In this document: positions 30,973 through 42,621 of the stretch, one piece after another
How positions within the stretch are numbered: the stretch's first letter is position 1
Layout of the letters: each line of letters opens with the position of its first letter
Assembly (NCBI GenBank): GCA_949825045.1
Contig: OX463827.1
Span: 8,640,501-8,704,500, forward strand
DNA: 64,000 bases
From: Argyresthia goedartella
Lineage: Eukaryota > Arthropoda > Insecta > Lepidoptera > Argyresthiidae
Direction: 5' to 3'
Notes under the pieces: model-generated
The model's database searches: none
Told to the model about the DNA's origin: nothing
Seen by the model: the letters and a program-made list of their open reading frames with translations, nothing else
Program-made: the position numbers and the translations under genes

Positions 30973-31465
30973 ATAGTAGTTTATGTGACTGTTACATAAT
31001 GGAGGGCATTAATACTCTAGAGTGGATTTATGAAACGAGCCGAAGGTAAGTTTCATAATAATATCACTCGAGAGTTTTAATGCCTAATTATGTACAGTTA
31101 CATACACTAGTTTATCTACACATATCATAAGCTCTCTTTGATGTGTTCAGGAACCGCATGTTTGACCGGCATTGTGGCTCTGCAGTTGTTTAGCTTGTTC
31201 TGTTGCACCAACTTCGGGCGTCGGCGTTCGAAATTTGAATGTCAGTACCAACTTCACAGACAAACTAGGGGCGGCACGAGGCAGGCGTCGGCGTTCGAAA
31301 TTTGAATGTCATAATGTGTAGAAAAATTACACATAATGGTCATAATGTGTAATTTTTCAGATAAGAAATGAGTTTTTACCAAGTAGTTTAACATTATGTT
31401 GATCGTAACGTGCGGTTTTTGTACGCAATAAAGAGGGTTTATGATACGTGTGTAGATAAAATATT
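30973..31465 (-). mobile_element. H element, copy 4 (complete terminal hairpin)
   Basis: The palindromic end occupies about 30973-31112 (TAGTAGTTTATGTGACTG ... AGTTACATACACTA, with TCTCGAG-like pairing inside). Then come GTGTTCAGGAACCGCATG and a partly duplicated CGTCGGCGTTCGAAATTTG (twice, about 31217 and 31288). The internal palindrome is of the second class: GAAAAATTACACATAATG (31321-31338) and CATAATGTGTAATTTTTC (31341-31358). Confidence 0.87.
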
Positions 31466-31504
31466 TTTTGTTCAATTACACAATATATTATGATGTAATT
31501 AATA

Positions 31505-31777
31505 TATAATGTAGCCCATTAATGTCCCCACCGAGGGGCACAAATAAGATTAAGCCGTATTCCATCACGCTGGCTCAAGCGGGTTGATGGAGGGGTTTTA
31601 CGACTTATACTACGTAGCGATAGTAGCCGGAACCTATAGCTTAAAGTGTCATCCGAAACACTGAACGTCCGATAATGTACTCAAGATAAATTAATTATCT
31701 CATTCGTACATGGTCAGAATTCGAACCTGCATCTCCTGTGTGAGAAGCCATTGTGAAACCTATTAGACCACGGAGTT
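31505..31777 (-). mobile_element. SINE family C, copy 2
   Basis: Minus-oriented: GTAGCCCATTAATGTCCCCA (tail side), GCTGGCTCAAGCGGGTTG, GCGATAGTAGCCGGAACC, and the tRNA-like head with ATTCGAACCTGCATCTCC (B-box complement, about 31719) and CTATTAGACCACGGAG (A-box region). Confidence 0.88.
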
Positions 31778-32139
31778 CGAATTATACAATACATAACAAA
31801 AAAACATAACATCACACCCTTCATACGGGGAAGAAAGTCACAGCTGTGCCCACATCCAATTGCTAATCGAGTAAGATTGAGCCATACTCCTACCTCGCTA
31901 GTAAACTTAAACAGTGTAGAAAAAAGATTAAATGTAAGCTCAATCAAACTTCAATTAAATCGTGTCTAATAAATTCATGCGCGCGCGCACAGTCGCTGTA
32001 GATGCGCAGCTCATTATTTATTAATTACTTGTTATTGTATTACTGGATATCGGAATGGACTCAGCCTCACGTTTATCTTTTGAGATGTCTTAGCGTGGAT
32101 ATGCCATTAAATAATCTGATCAAATATCTCCTTAGCTGC
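31778..32139. other. Intron 2 sequence, nothing recognised
   Basis: No repeat copy or exon is recognised between the SINE and the LINE fragment. Confidence 0.4.
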
Positions 32140-32320
32140 AACGATGAAAAGAGCTATTCGAGCAATTTATAATTTAAAACGCACAGACTCCTTAAGAGAG
32201 CTTTTATAAAGAAATTGACATACTAACTGTAGCTAGTCAATTTATTTTCGAAAACATAATGTATGTACGCAAGAACCTTTCAACATTTGCCAAACTGAGC
32301 GATAGCTGTAATAATATAAC
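32140..32320 (+). pseudogene. CR1/Jockey-like LINE fragment (ORF2 C-terminal region)
   Basis: Translates to AIRAIYNLKRTDSLRELF and, after a frameshift near 32207, to IDILTVASQFIFENIMYVRK. Both match the copy at 37836-38330 (minus) almost residue for residue. It then breaks off near 32320. Confidence 0.85.
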
Positions 32321-32524
32321 CTAAGAAATTTGGAATCGGAAAAAAGAATTTTGGAATTTTGATGACTTAAGGTGATCCCTGACTTAAGGTCATCGCTGAC
32401 TTATGCGACCCATCTCCCACTCGGCAAAAACTGATCTTTCAAATATGTATTTTATGTCGTGGCCAGCTCGCTTACCGCAAGCTGTTAGCTAAGTTATGTC
32501 AACAATGTAAGCTTAAACTTTATT

Positions 32525-32760
32525 TTATTTAATACTAGCTGATGCCAACAACGTCATATCGGTAAATGATAATCTACCGATATAACGTTACCCTTCTTCT
32601 GGTGCAGTCGGATAAAAGTATCCTATATATTAATCTAGCTCAAAAACTATCTCTGTGAAAATTTTCATTCAAATCCGTTCTGCCGTTTTAGCTTGATTGA
32701 GACACAAACACACAAACAGCTAAACATCGCTGCTTTCACGTTTAGAAAATTAGTTGGATA
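32525..32760. repeat. Interspersed repeat of TAGCTGATGCC type
   Basis: Starts ACTAGCTGATGCCAACAACG and ends ACACAAACACACAAACAGC ... AAAATTAGTTGGATA, with the phrase TCAAATCCGTTCTGCCGTTT. I know this wording as a common insect (notably lepidopteran) repeat end. No second copy is in this window. Confidence 0.6.
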
Positions 32761-33254
32761 CTTTATTGCACGGTAAAAAATATACCGTAACTTAGTATAT
32801 AGGTATATATTATACCGTAAGATACCATAAGAAGTATAGTATCCCTGCAGAGTACCGCTTAAAACCCACATTTATAGCCCCTGCCACCCCGTATGGGAGA
32901 AGGCGTGACGCCATTTTTGTACATATGAACATGGTGTTCTATGAAAGAGCTCTACAATATCCCAAGAATCGAAGCCATATTATTATCAACAGTATTGCGA
33001 GTCCTAGAATCGGCCCAGTCTGTTGCGATCTCGGGTATTAACCATACACTTAAGGTATGCAGAAGGCCGGTATATCATTCTTGTATAATCTGAGGAATCT
33101 TGCTGGAGATCTAGGTGTAAAAGGGGTACTATACTGGCTTTTTTAAGGACCCTTTTGGAAGAGAGAGGCCAATGTAATAAGCAAAAGGGAATAAGTTTTA
33201 CTTAAAAGGGCGAAAGAGCGAACCCGGTCCGCCTTTTTCCAAATCCTTCCTCTC

Positions 33255-33835
33255 TTCCTTTTTTCTTTACGTTGACAGGGCGTTCAAAACCCAGAAAAAT
33301 GTGTCCGAGCAGTGGTGCAGGGTATTTGGACAGTTGTAATCCTTTGTTTAAAAAAACACAGATTCTTCCCCTACCATGCCTCTATATTTATGAGATATGC
33401 ATTTCTGTAAAAAAATACCCAGGTATCTTTAAGAAAAACTGCGAAATGTTTAATGCAAGAGGCAGATTCAAAGATAAATTATATGTACCACCACAAAGGC
33501 TACAGTTATACTCTAAAAGTGCATATTGTATGGCAATAAGAATTTATAATAAAATCCCTGATGACATTAAATACCATACATTTAATCAGTTTAGAACTAA
33601 ATAATTTAATTATTTAATGGACAAATTATATTATAGAGTAAATGATATACTTACAACAAATCAATTTATTTAAATAATTTTATATTAAACTCTATTTTTA
33701 ATTCATAACTGACATTGTAAAATATTTGCTCACCAACCCTTAGATGGTGAATATGTTGAAACATGAATACCAATAATTTTAAGATCACATGTACACATAT
33801 TTAACAGCAAATAAACAATTTGATTGATTGATTTA
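33255..33835 (+). mobile_element. CR1/Jockey-like LINE, 3' portion
   Basis: The frame at 33272-33604 encodes the C-terminal region (CNPLFKKTQILPLPCLYIYE, VPPQRLQLYSKSAYCMAIRI, YNKIPDDIKYHTFNQFRTK), the arrangement seen after the RT in such LINEs. A 3' untranslated part follows, ending in TTGATTGATTGATTT tandem tails (about 33817-33833). It is a different subfamily from 37583-38445. The 5' end is truncated. Confidence 0.8.
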
Positions 33836-34454
33836 TTGTTGACTGTAGTTGTTACCAGAGTCATAGCAATGGCTATTTTTTGTCGTTTCGAAAGTAGAGT
33901 TGGCATGGCGTGGCGTCCGATCGCTTCAAAGTTTACTCTAAGACTGAGGCAGGCGCCTAATTAGGTGTAGCGTAATAACAAGCATCCCTTACGAGGGCAA
34001 AAGTCTCCTTCCAAAAGGACAGTATTATGGGGGTTTTATTAGCTGTTGAGAATTGTTGCATTTGCTCTAAAGCTTGACCGCCGCAAAGTCGACCCTCCCG
34101 TTACGCGAAAATAATCTTTAATGTAGCGGGCACAAGGCTCCCAAAGACCATCAGCGAGGGTCTAGTTTAGGGCGGTAATCTGTACTGATTATCATCTTTC
34201 TAAGGTTTGAGCATTATGGCTACTATTAATACGAACGAAGCGTGTAATTAAAATCATTATAATTATTATCTTATAATAAAAATAATTATATGCTCAATTA
34301 AATTACAATTAGACGCTCTAACAATAATTATGAAACACTTTCCCCAAGAAATTAGCGTGTGTTTATGTGTGTGTGTGTGTGTGTCATAATTTTGCATTGT
34401 ATTATTATTGTCACAAAGTTCCCATCTAAAACAATATATTGAACGTAAACCCTT
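33836..34454. other. Intron 2 sequence with a (GT)n run
   Basis: A GT microsatellite is at about 34365-34384. Nothing else is recognised. Confidence 0.5.
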
Positions 34455-34885
34455 TCATCTACACACGTATCATAAACCCTCTTTACTGCGTCCAAAAACC
34501 GCACTTAAAGACCAGCATAATGATAAACTTCTTGGTAAAAACTCATTTCTTATCTGAATATTGATAAATTATGACCATAATGTATACATTTTCTACATAT
34601 TATGACATTCAAATTTCGAACGCCGACGCCCGCCTGCGTGCCGCCCCTACTTTGTCTGTGAAGGAAGTTGGTACTACAGAACAAGCTAAACAACTCCATG
34701 CCACAATGCCGGTCAAACATGCGGTTCCTGAACACATCAAAGAGAGCTTATGATATGTGTATAGATAAACTAGTGTATGTAACTGTACATAATTAGGCAT
34801 TAAAACTCTCGAGTGATATTATTATGAAACTCGCCGACTCTCGACTATTAATGCCCTCCATTATGTAGCAATCACATAAGTATTC
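34455..34885 (+). mobile_element. H element, copy 5
   Basis: Runs from CTACACACGTATCATAAACC to the terminal hairpin (34780-34880). The internal palindrome is degraded (ATTGATAAATTATG-AC-CATAATGTATACATT). Two overlapping frames of about 60 codons are by-products. Confidence 0.87.
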
Positions 34886-34912
34886 TGTAATAATGATCTA
34901 TCCATGAAGAAA

Positions 34913-34960
34913 GTTGTCTACAATGATTGGTACTTACCAGTACCAATCATTGTAGACAAC
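34913..34960. repeat. Perfect 22-bp inverted repeat with 4-nt loop
   Basis: The left arm (34913-34934) starts GTTGTCTACAATGATTGG, the loop is TACC, and 34939-34960 is the exact complement. It lies 28 bases beyond the H element end and belongs to no repeat family recognised here. Confidence 0.95.
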
Positions 34961-35569
34961 ATTGTTACCACATTTTGATAAGCTAATTAAAAGTCAACCT
35001 GTAAGTCACTATTTCTTATCGATAGCAATCGTAGTAAGGCAATGCGACACACACATACACACAACAAACACATAAACGTGACTTTGGCTTTACCAGTAAT
35101 ATCTATTATTAGACGTTAGCATCTCAATTTAAACACATACCGAAAACAAGGTAAAGGCGGTTTTCGGCAAATAGAAGAGCACTCACAAAAGTTGACTCCG
35201 TGTAGAATGTGGTGTCAACGAACCGCCGGCATTCGCGGAGTAAGTTACAGAGGAGGAGTTATATCACTAAATAAACTACGACCGGTCATAGATACGGTAC
35301 CCAGGAGAGCATGAGATTACAGACCTATTGTACCCACATTAAACAAAAAGGAAAACCAGAGTTTACCGGCAGGACGTTATCTAATAGGGTTCACGCAAAT
35401 AGCGCCCTCATTACCTGGTTCCTGCGCAGCCTTGCAAGACCAAGGATAAGTCAAAGCCATATTGATTTGCACTCAACCTGACCCATCTTCAGCTGGTTTG
35501 GTGGAAGAGATCTCTTATTAGTGTTATTAGAGATCGCCTTTTCATGTCACTCTTGTTTTTAGTGTCCAT
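34961..35569. other. Intron 2 sequence, nothing recognised
   Basis: No supported feature. Confidence 0.4.
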
Positions 35570-35715
35570 ACCCGAAGGGTGCCAAACGGGACCCTATTAC
35601 TAAGCCTCCGCTGTCCGTCCGTCGTGATAGTTATACGGTTGAAATTTTCACAGATACACTGAAAAAAACAGAATAAAATAAATATTTAAGGGGCTCCCAT
35701 ACAACAAACGTTATT
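35570..35715 (-). repeat. P repeat fragment
   Basis: Minus-oriented 3' half: ACCCGAAGGGTGCCAAACGG, TCCGTCCGTC and AAATATTTAAGGGGCTCCCA match the P repeat. The 5' half is missing. A shorter, more diverged piece (AAATATTTAAGGGGGGCTCC ... GTACGGAACC) is at 35955-36065. Confidence 0.75.
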
Positions 35716-36459
35716 TTTCTCGTATTTGCTCGATATTGACAACGGCAACAGGTAGACGCTTCAAATATTCACAGAATATTTTGGATATATATTCACTTTA
35801 AGAATAAATAAATAAAAATGAATAAATAAAATTTGGTTTGCTGGAAGAGATCTCTTATTAGAGATAAGCTCGCCTTTGTACACTATTTTTATGTAAGTCT
35901 TGTTGTCCATATATTAGTTGTGGGCAATAAAGAAATTATGAATTATGAAATAAATAAATAAAAATAAAACAAATATTTAAGGGGGGCTCCCATACAAAAA
36001 AGTGTGTTTTTTTGCCGTTTTAATGGTACGGAACCATTCGTTCGTGAGTCCGACTCGCATTCTTTATATTATTTGTATGTAATAAATAAATTATGAATTA
36101 TGATTTTAAATATTATTTTCAGCCATTGGGTTAGTTCCTAACCGTTGGTTACGAGATGGGAGGTAAATGATTCTCTAAATTCGGAACATACATTACCAAC
36201 TGACCTAAGAGCTCTAATGAGACATTAGCACCCCGTTATCGCCATAAGTAGTAATAGGTCCTCCTCAGTTTCGAAGTAAGTGAGATAAGTCGTCTTATAT
36301 TTTTTCGGAACAGTTGTCTTGTGAAATATGCCTACAAGCTGCTGTCACTATTAATGTTGGTTGGATTGAAAAGTGGGAAGTGGGATAACATTCTAATCGT
36401 GCCCAAATAACGTTAGGGTACACAAAGATGGGTTAGGCTGTGTACTTACCTATTTTATC

Positions 36460-36825
36460 TGCACACGTATCATAAACCCTCTTTACTGCGTCCAAAAACC
36501 GCACGTTACGAGCAGCATACTTGGTAAAAACTCATTTCTTATCTGAATATTGATACGATATGACCATAATGTATAAACTTTCGACAAATGATGACATTCA
36601 AATTTCGAACGCCGACGCCCGCCTGCGTGCCGCCCCTAGTTGGTCTGTGAAGTTGGTCCTACTGAAAAAGCTAAACAAGTGCAGAGCAATTATCAATACC
36701 ACAATGCCGGTCGAACATGCGTTTCCTGAACACATCAGAGAGAGCTTATGATATGTGTTTAGATAAACTAGTGTATGTAACTGTACATAATTAGGCATTA
36801 TGTATCAGTCACATAAACTACTATG
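36460..36825 (+). mobile_element. H element, copy 6 (terminal hairpin shortened)
   Basis: Same body as copy 5. The end runs CATAATTAGGCATTATGTATCAGTCACATAAACTACTA without the central arms, as in copy 1 (14189). The internal palindrome is degraded (ATTGATACGATATG-AC-CATAATGTATAAACT). Confidence 0.85.
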
Positions 36826-37449
36826 ATGTGCATATATCGGGTGGTTTAGTCAACTCTTTTGCTGAGTGCATCTTCATTATACCAAAACATATCATTGAGC
36901 TAAATTACGAGTAGGTTAAAAAATAAACTCTCCCTATGTACCTACTTGTATAAAGCTGATTAGTAAGTACGTGGTATATCAAAACATAACTAAATGCAAA
37001 GAAATGTTCTCAAAACTTGACAAATTTAATTTCAATGTTTTATTTTAGCCTCAACAACGAGTAGGTTCTACGATTGACATCACAATACAACCTTTAGTCA
37101 TGGAATAAGCCAGCTGACAAAGTAATATCTCTATTTAATAGGGAATTAATTATAGTAAATCACATAAATGGTAGGTTTCCATTGTCACGCGAGCCTCCAT
37201 GACCTTTGCGATCTTGTGCATTATACGTCTTACGTTAGTGCACAATTTGTGATAGTGGTACGCCTTGCAACAGCTAATTATTGAAGTTTTTTTTTTGTTT
37301 TTGTGTTGATTTTTTTTAAGAGAGTTTTTACCCGACTGCTCCAGAAGAGTATTTTGATTTCGAACGTATATTTGACTAGATTTTTAGCACGGGTTACAGC
37401 CCAAAACGCTGGATGGATTTAACATGAGGTCGATAGATTCGTCTCCGGT
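36826..37449. other. Intron 2 sequence, nothing recognised
   Basis: No supported feature. Confidence 0.4.
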
Positions 37450-37530
37450 TTTAGATGTTGTTTCTGGGTCCCACGATACAGGGTTTCCTAGTGTGAGGCC
37501 AGAAGCTATGTATGTGCCTGTATACAGGCT
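37450..37530 (+). mobile_element. SINE family B, 3' fragment
   Basis: Keeps only the body: TTTTAGATGTTGTTTCTGGG, CCCACGATACAGGG, CCTAGTGTGAGGCCAGAAGC. Confidence 0.7.
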
Positions 37531-37582
37531 GTAACAGAAAGGTGTAGTCATATTTTAGGAGTTGTTAGGACATTATTCTGAA

Positions 37583-38445
37583 TAGTCAATAGTCAAAGTA
37601 CTTTATTACTGTAGATATTTACATATACTTAGCAAACGTCATTTTTGCCTCTTCTCTACATTGGACCACTGTGGGAGTAGAAGGGCGTAGAAACTCCCAC
37701 AGATTGATTTTTAGATCTCTTTTAAAAATAGGTTGTGCTTAACTAATACAAATATGAAAAAATTAATTGTTATGATTAATAAGCAGGAATAAATAATTAC
37801 AAAACTATTAACAGCAAGGTCTGTGTTGAGCCAGATTAACCCCATACAGTCCTGTTATTTAAGTAATCTTGAACATTGTAATATCCCTTTTTCGACAAAG
37901 TCGCTTTAACATGCTTTTTAAATTGCTCAAATGGCAATTTCAAAATCTCCAGAGGTATCTTATTGTAGTAGAGAATGCACTGACCCTTGAAAGAATTGCT
38001 AACCTTCGCGAGTCTAAAACGGGGCGCACATAGTCTGTGATTATTTCTTAGGTTAACATTACAGCTGTCGCTAAGTTTGGAAAATGTTGTAAGGTTCTTG
38101 CGTACATACATTATATTTTCGAAAATAAATTGACTAGCTACTGTTAGTATGTCAATTTCTTTAAAAAGCTCTCTTAAGGAGTTTGTTCGTTTTAAATTAT
38201 AAATTGCTCGAATAGCTCTTTTCTGTAAAATAAAAATAGTTTGAATATCCGCTGCTTTCCCCCACAACAAGATACCATAGGACATCACACTATGAAAGTA
38301 ACTAAAATATACTAGCCTAGATGTAGCCACATCGTGCCAGCCGTGCTTTGTCTGATGTTCCTAACAGCGTAAGCCGCAGAACTTAATTTACCAGCCAATT
38401 TATCTATGTGGGGTCCCCACTGCAATTTGCTATCAATGAACACCT
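37583..38445 (-). mobile_element. CR1/Jockey-like LINE, 3' portion with ORF2 C-terminus
   Basis: Minus-oriented. The 164-residue frame (38330-37836) has YFSYFHSVMSYGILLWG, QKRAIRAIYNLKRTNSLREL and YYNKIPLEILKLPFEQFKKH, typical of the region after the RT. The upstream part reads LQWGPHIDKLAGKLSSAAY in another frame (38400-38440), so there is a frameshift near 38325. The 3' UTR (37583-37800) matches 1-176 and 45510-45725. RT itself is absent (5' truncation), as usual for dead LINE copies. Confidence 0.88.
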
Positions 38446-38662
38446 TTCACATGGAACAGATTTGATTAGAGCAACTTTGTTTTTCATTTCTCCATACAAA
38501 TCAGCCCCCGCACAAACTGTTTGGAGAAGTGAAAAGGTTGTTCAGAATTATGTCCCTAACAACCCACTATAATGACTATACCCAGTATAAATGTTAATGT
38601 GGGAGTTAAGTACTAGATCTATCGCCATGCTTGTATCTAAAACTTTTTTTTTGTTCCCCTAG

Positions 38663-38844
38663 TATCCCCGATCCGTACAAACGGCAGCACGCACGCCAGC
38701 CCTGCGCGCGAGTTGGCTCGAGAGGCAGACCACCGGTACGGCTGCTTCGACGCGAGCGCTATGCACATCGCGCATGCGCTCAAACAGACCGAGCTGCAGA
38801 AGGCGTACCACCGACCGAAGGAGAAGCCCATTGAGTGCTATTTG
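38663..38844 (+). CDS. Hil: Hillarin-like protein, coding exon 3 (conserved linker)
   Basis: Follows the acceptor TTCCCCTAG (after a T-rich tract) and precedes the donor TTG|GTAAGT (phase 0). Its first two bases complete codon 114, then 60 codons follow. A Ser/Thr/Pro-rich start leads into ELAREADHRYGCFDASAMHI and LKQTELQKAYHRPKEKPIEC, a block that I remember as strongly conserved in insect hillarins between the LIM domain and the coiled-coil. GC content is much higher than in the flanks (GCGCGAGTTGGCTCGAGAGG). I recognise no further exon to the right, so the coiled-coil and transglutaminase-like domains must lie beyond the window or in exons I missed. Confidence 0.85.
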
Positions 38845-39039
38845 GTAAGTATTTTTAATGACATTACAATTTTCAAAACTCTTATATTAGGTCCATTTTT
38901 AACACGCTTTTATTAGGTTCACCTGTAACTAAGGAAGTAACTTTGTAAACAAATCTTTCATGTTAAATTTGATCCACTTCCCGGTTTCCGATTGAGCTAA
39001 AATTTGGAATAACTATTTAAGTTCGGTGACAATGCAATA
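38845..39039. other. Start of intron 3
   Basis: Begins with the donor GTAAGTATT. No other feature is recognised. Everything to the right is provisionally intron 3 or downstream sequence. Confidence 0.5.
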
Positions 39040-39612
39040 TTATGATACCATCGAGCTGATCTGATGATGGAGCCGCAAGGTGGTCACAGGAATTCTGTAG
39101 TAACATAACGCAATCCTACCGAATTTGGGCTCTTTAGAATCGTCTCGGTGAGCAGTTGTTGTATTAGTTAGGGTATCGAGCTGATCTGATGATGGGACCC
39201 GAAGGTGGATAGTGAAACTAGTAAACCCCTCGAGTTCGGGCTCGTTTGATTTGTTTTAACGTGACAAAAACATGCGTATTTTTTTGTTTTTTAAACTACC
39301 TAATTATAACTCAATAACACGCGTGCACATCTAGGAATGGAAATTTCGCCCTTTTCTAGTACTTCTATCATTACGAAACTTGGTATGTATATGTAGTTCA
39401 GATGACAATTTAACAATATGGTACCATAGAGCTGGTATGATGATGGAGCTCGAAGGTGGGAGAGGGGATCCTAGGAAGCTTACATGTAAACCCATCGAGC
39501 CTGGGCTCATGAGATCTGTCTTGACAAGTCCTATTCATATCTCCTAGCGATGTTCTCATCATCATCACCTGATGATGGAGCTGGAAGGTCGGTAGACGGA
39601 AAACCAGCATAT
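39040..39612. repeat. Repeat block with GATGATGGAGC(C/T) motif
   Basis: GATGATGGAGCCGCAAGGTGG (about 39064), GATGATGGGACCCGAAGGTG (about 39190), GATGATGGAGCTCGAAGGTG (about 39438) and GATGATGGAGCTGGAAGGTC (about 39571) recur with similar surroundings (ATCGAGCTG, TCGAGTTCGGGCTC). It is a degenerate tandem or nested repeat. Its family is unnamed here. Confidence 0.7.
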
Positions 39613-39633
39613 TTACTTGTAATCCCTTCGAAT

Positions 39634-39960
39634 TTAAGGTGATACGAAAAAAAATGTTTTTTTTTTTCGAATCCATTTACTCCACCATGAAGTCATCTAC
39701 AGATTTGATTTTTGGGTTAACGTTTATTGAGTATGTGATTAAGATTCTCACTAAATTAAAACGCGATTGAATGAAAATTTCTCGATAGAATTTAATTACG
39801 AAAATACCTCTAAATTGTTTTATTTTTTCCTGTAATTCTGAAATCTAATTTCATTATGGAACTGCGTTCAAGATGTAGATATTATGTATTCGTAAACTCT
39901 CCTTGAAAAACTTTTTAACAGAATAGCGTAGTTTATTTTGAAACATTTTTTCTGTGATTT
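39634..39960. repeat. TTAA-flanked repeat, copy 1 (right end lost)
   Basis: Begins TTAAGGTGATACGAAAAAAA and matches 43755-44040 (GAAGTCATCTACAGATTTGA, AAGATTCTCACT, CGCGATT). No mirrored TCGTATCACCTTAA is found. Confidence 0.7.
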
Positions 39961-41008
39961 GGCGCTACGTTTTGTAATTTTTCCCCGATTCCGTCCCTCT
40001 CACACTGCGGGTCTTTCCGCCTGTTGTAAGTTGGCACCTACGAGGCCCCTTAAACTCATCTGATTCATCTTTATAAGACCTTTTGATATCGAAAGGATTT
40101 TTTCGGTTTTTCGAACTACTTTAATTAAATCTATGTGATAGTAAAACTGGGATGAAATTTGTTCTAAACAAGGATGTGGGGCTCAGCTATTTTGGAAAAA
40201 AAATGGAAATTTAATTTTCAACTGTTCAGGGAAATCTGTACTTATATTTTATAAAAATATTTACGAGATATTTTGATGATTCTGTTAGGTTTAATCATAT
40301 CAAACTCAATAGTAGATACGATTATGTTATCAAACATTCAAGACACCGTTAAGCCAACCGTCTTCTCATGCAACACCTGGTATAGGCGTGCCCCGTAATT
40401 ACACGCCTTTGTTGGATTTCTACAAAAATCTGGGTCTTTTCATTAATTTTTGATTATCGCTTTCAAAACTTGTTGTTCCGGTTTCATAGGTCAAGGGTAT
40501 ACCGTTATTAGTTCGTATGTTAATCGACGATCTATCGAATTGAAGCTAAATTAGATGAACTCATGTAGATACGAGTATTAACATGACCCAAGGTATAATG
40601 AAGAAGGTATCGCGTAGCGCGCGAAGGTGGTAAATCCACCCTTCGTCGTTTTCATTCATCGGTTCTTTCGAATCAATTAAAATGACGAATAAAATGGTCC
40701 ACGAGCCACAGCTCAGCGTTGGACCATATTACTTAGTTAGGCTATGATATGAGCGATTTTCGACTACACCGGTATGCTTAGTCGTGTGTTGAAAGTTGAG
40801 GCCTCCTCAAGGGATGCCTTGAGGTTGTCTTGACATTCGTATACTTGTTGTTGACTTGGGTTTGACAGAGTTTAATTCCAGAAATCGAATAGAGGAAACG
40901 ACTAAGCATAGCATAAGCATAGCTTAGTCGTTTCCTCTATCTCGCAGCAGTATCGGTCAAGTGTTTACTATTTCTAAAGATCTTTCGGCGAACCGTGCTG
41001 TCGGTATA
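39961..41008. other. Sequence with a short-loop inverted repeat
   Basis: A perfect 19-bp inverted repeat ATAGAGGAAACGACTAAGC (40889-40907) and its complement (40922-40940), with a 14-nt loop, is the only structure seen. No gene is supported. Confidence 0.6.
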
Positions 41009-41427
41009 AAAACCGGTCAAGTGCGAGTCTAAATCACGCACGAAGGGTTCCGTACCACCGTTCAATGGAAGCGATGGTGTGGAGTGAATAGTTTGGATTT
41101 TACACAGCAAAATATTGTTTACAAAGTTATTGGTGCGGTTACTTTTACACTCCATGTACGTAACCAGGTGCATCCATAAGTTTGTATGTGGTATTGAAAG
41201 AATTGTTGTATAGGAGCCCCCTTAAATATTTCTTTTATCCTGTTTTTTAGTATTTGTTGTTATAGCGGCAACATAAATACATAATCTGTGAAAATTTCAA
41301 CTCTCTAGCTAGCTAGGTTCTTGAGATACAGCCTGGTGACAGACGGACGGACGGACGGACGGACGGACAGCGGAGTCTTAGTAATAGGGTCCCGTTTGGA
41401 ACCCTTCGGGTACGGAACCCTAAAAAT
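41009..41427 (+). repeat. P repeat, copy 3
   Basis: Nearly identical to copy 1, with a longer ACGG run (about 41343-41368). Ends GGTACGGAACCCTAAAAA. Confidence 0.92.
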
Positions 41428-41849
41428 GTATCGGCTAAGCAATTTTTAGTTCTACCGATAGTCGATGAACAAAACAATTCTATTTAAAATGATGCACGGA
41501 TGTGGGTGGGGAACGAAACTCTTTTGTAGGTTGCCTCCCTATGCCATACGACCAATATTTTCAGCATACGGCCTTCAAGTTTTTATGACGCCATTTTCGA
41601 TCCTCATACCAGAATTAAGGACTCTATTAGCCGATTTCGCTCCAAGTCAAATCCAGTCTAAGCCAGATTCCTCCCTCGTTGGAAATCGCTCACAATCTCC
41701 CTCGCAGCATGCTCGCAGCAGATGCTGAGTCCAGATAACGGCTGCTGTATCGGCAGTCCATAGCAAATGGCCTATTACATTAAGTTACAAGTTACAATTC
41801 TATAAAATCTATGCAAGCAAATGAGACGGAAGGTCCACATTACCAAAAC
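41428..41849. other. Nothing recognised
   Basis: An 87-codon frame at 41465-41728 has no recognised domain or splice context. Confidence 0.4.
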
Positions 41850-42103
41850 TGTAATAATAATAAAGCCTTGGACACTATTTACACACATTGATCTAGCCCC
41901 AAACTAGGATGCCCTGTATCTCGGGAACTAGGCAACGATACACATACTTCAATAGATAAATATTATACTCAGATAGATAAACAACCATGACTAGGGTACA
42001 AACATCCGTTCCCATCAAACAAATATTTGCCCCCACTGGGACTCGAACCCGGGACCCTAGGCTTCTTAGGCAGGGTCACTGCCGACTCGGCCATTCGGGT
42101 CAT
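41850..42103 (-). mobile_element. SINE family A, copy 3
   Basis: Tail (AAT)n at 41851-41862, body CATTGATCTAGCCCCAAAC, head GGGACTCGAACCCGGGACC, ending GACTCGGCCATTCGGGTC (A-box region, 42083-42100). Confidence 0.92.
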
Positions 42104-42469
42104 CAAACTTGAACGGCAATAAATACGGGAGGCTCAGGAGCGGAGAAGGTAGCGATGTGAGATGATTGAATGAAAAAGCCAATATTGGAGATTACTATTA
42201 GTATAATATTATAGTATCTTTTTGCTTACTCGATCTAGCCATTCTTAGGAGATATGTTGCCATATCATACTTGTAGAATGGTAACTTGTCGCATTACGAA
42301 TCAGCCTTTCACAGCAGTCTCACATTCTTGCGCCTGCGTCAGTGCGGAACGGCTCGCGTGCTGCAAACATCGAGGGACTGCCTGGTCGGCGGGGAGCGGC
42401 GCAAGGCAGGGGGGCTGGCTACTCCCCTTCCCTCACTTACCCCCAACCCCACTCAATCAGCAATATGTA

Positions 42470-42615
42470 ATGGTCTAGCAAGTGGTTTCTCACGCGGGAG
42501 ATGTGGTTTCGAATCCGGTGCTAACGCATGTACCAATCAGATAAGTAATTAATCTTAAGTGCGGATGTTCTAACTGTGACGGAAAACATCGTGAGGAAAT
42601 CATCAATCTCTACTC
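42470..42615 (+). mobile_element. tRNA-like SINE fragment with GGAAAACATCGTGAGGAAA
   Basis: GTGGTTTCGAATCCGGTGC is B-box-like, followed by GCGGATGTTCTAACTGTGAC and GGAAAACATCGTGAGGAAA, a phrase I know from noctuid-type SINEs. A related copy is at 54160-54330. Confidence 0.65.
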
Positions 42616-42621
42616 TTCAAA

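Noticed and set aside
34913..34960. microRNA precursor
   Set aside because: Perfect arms with a 4-nt loop and a total length of 48 nt do not fit an animal pre-miRNA. A fold-back duplication is simpler.
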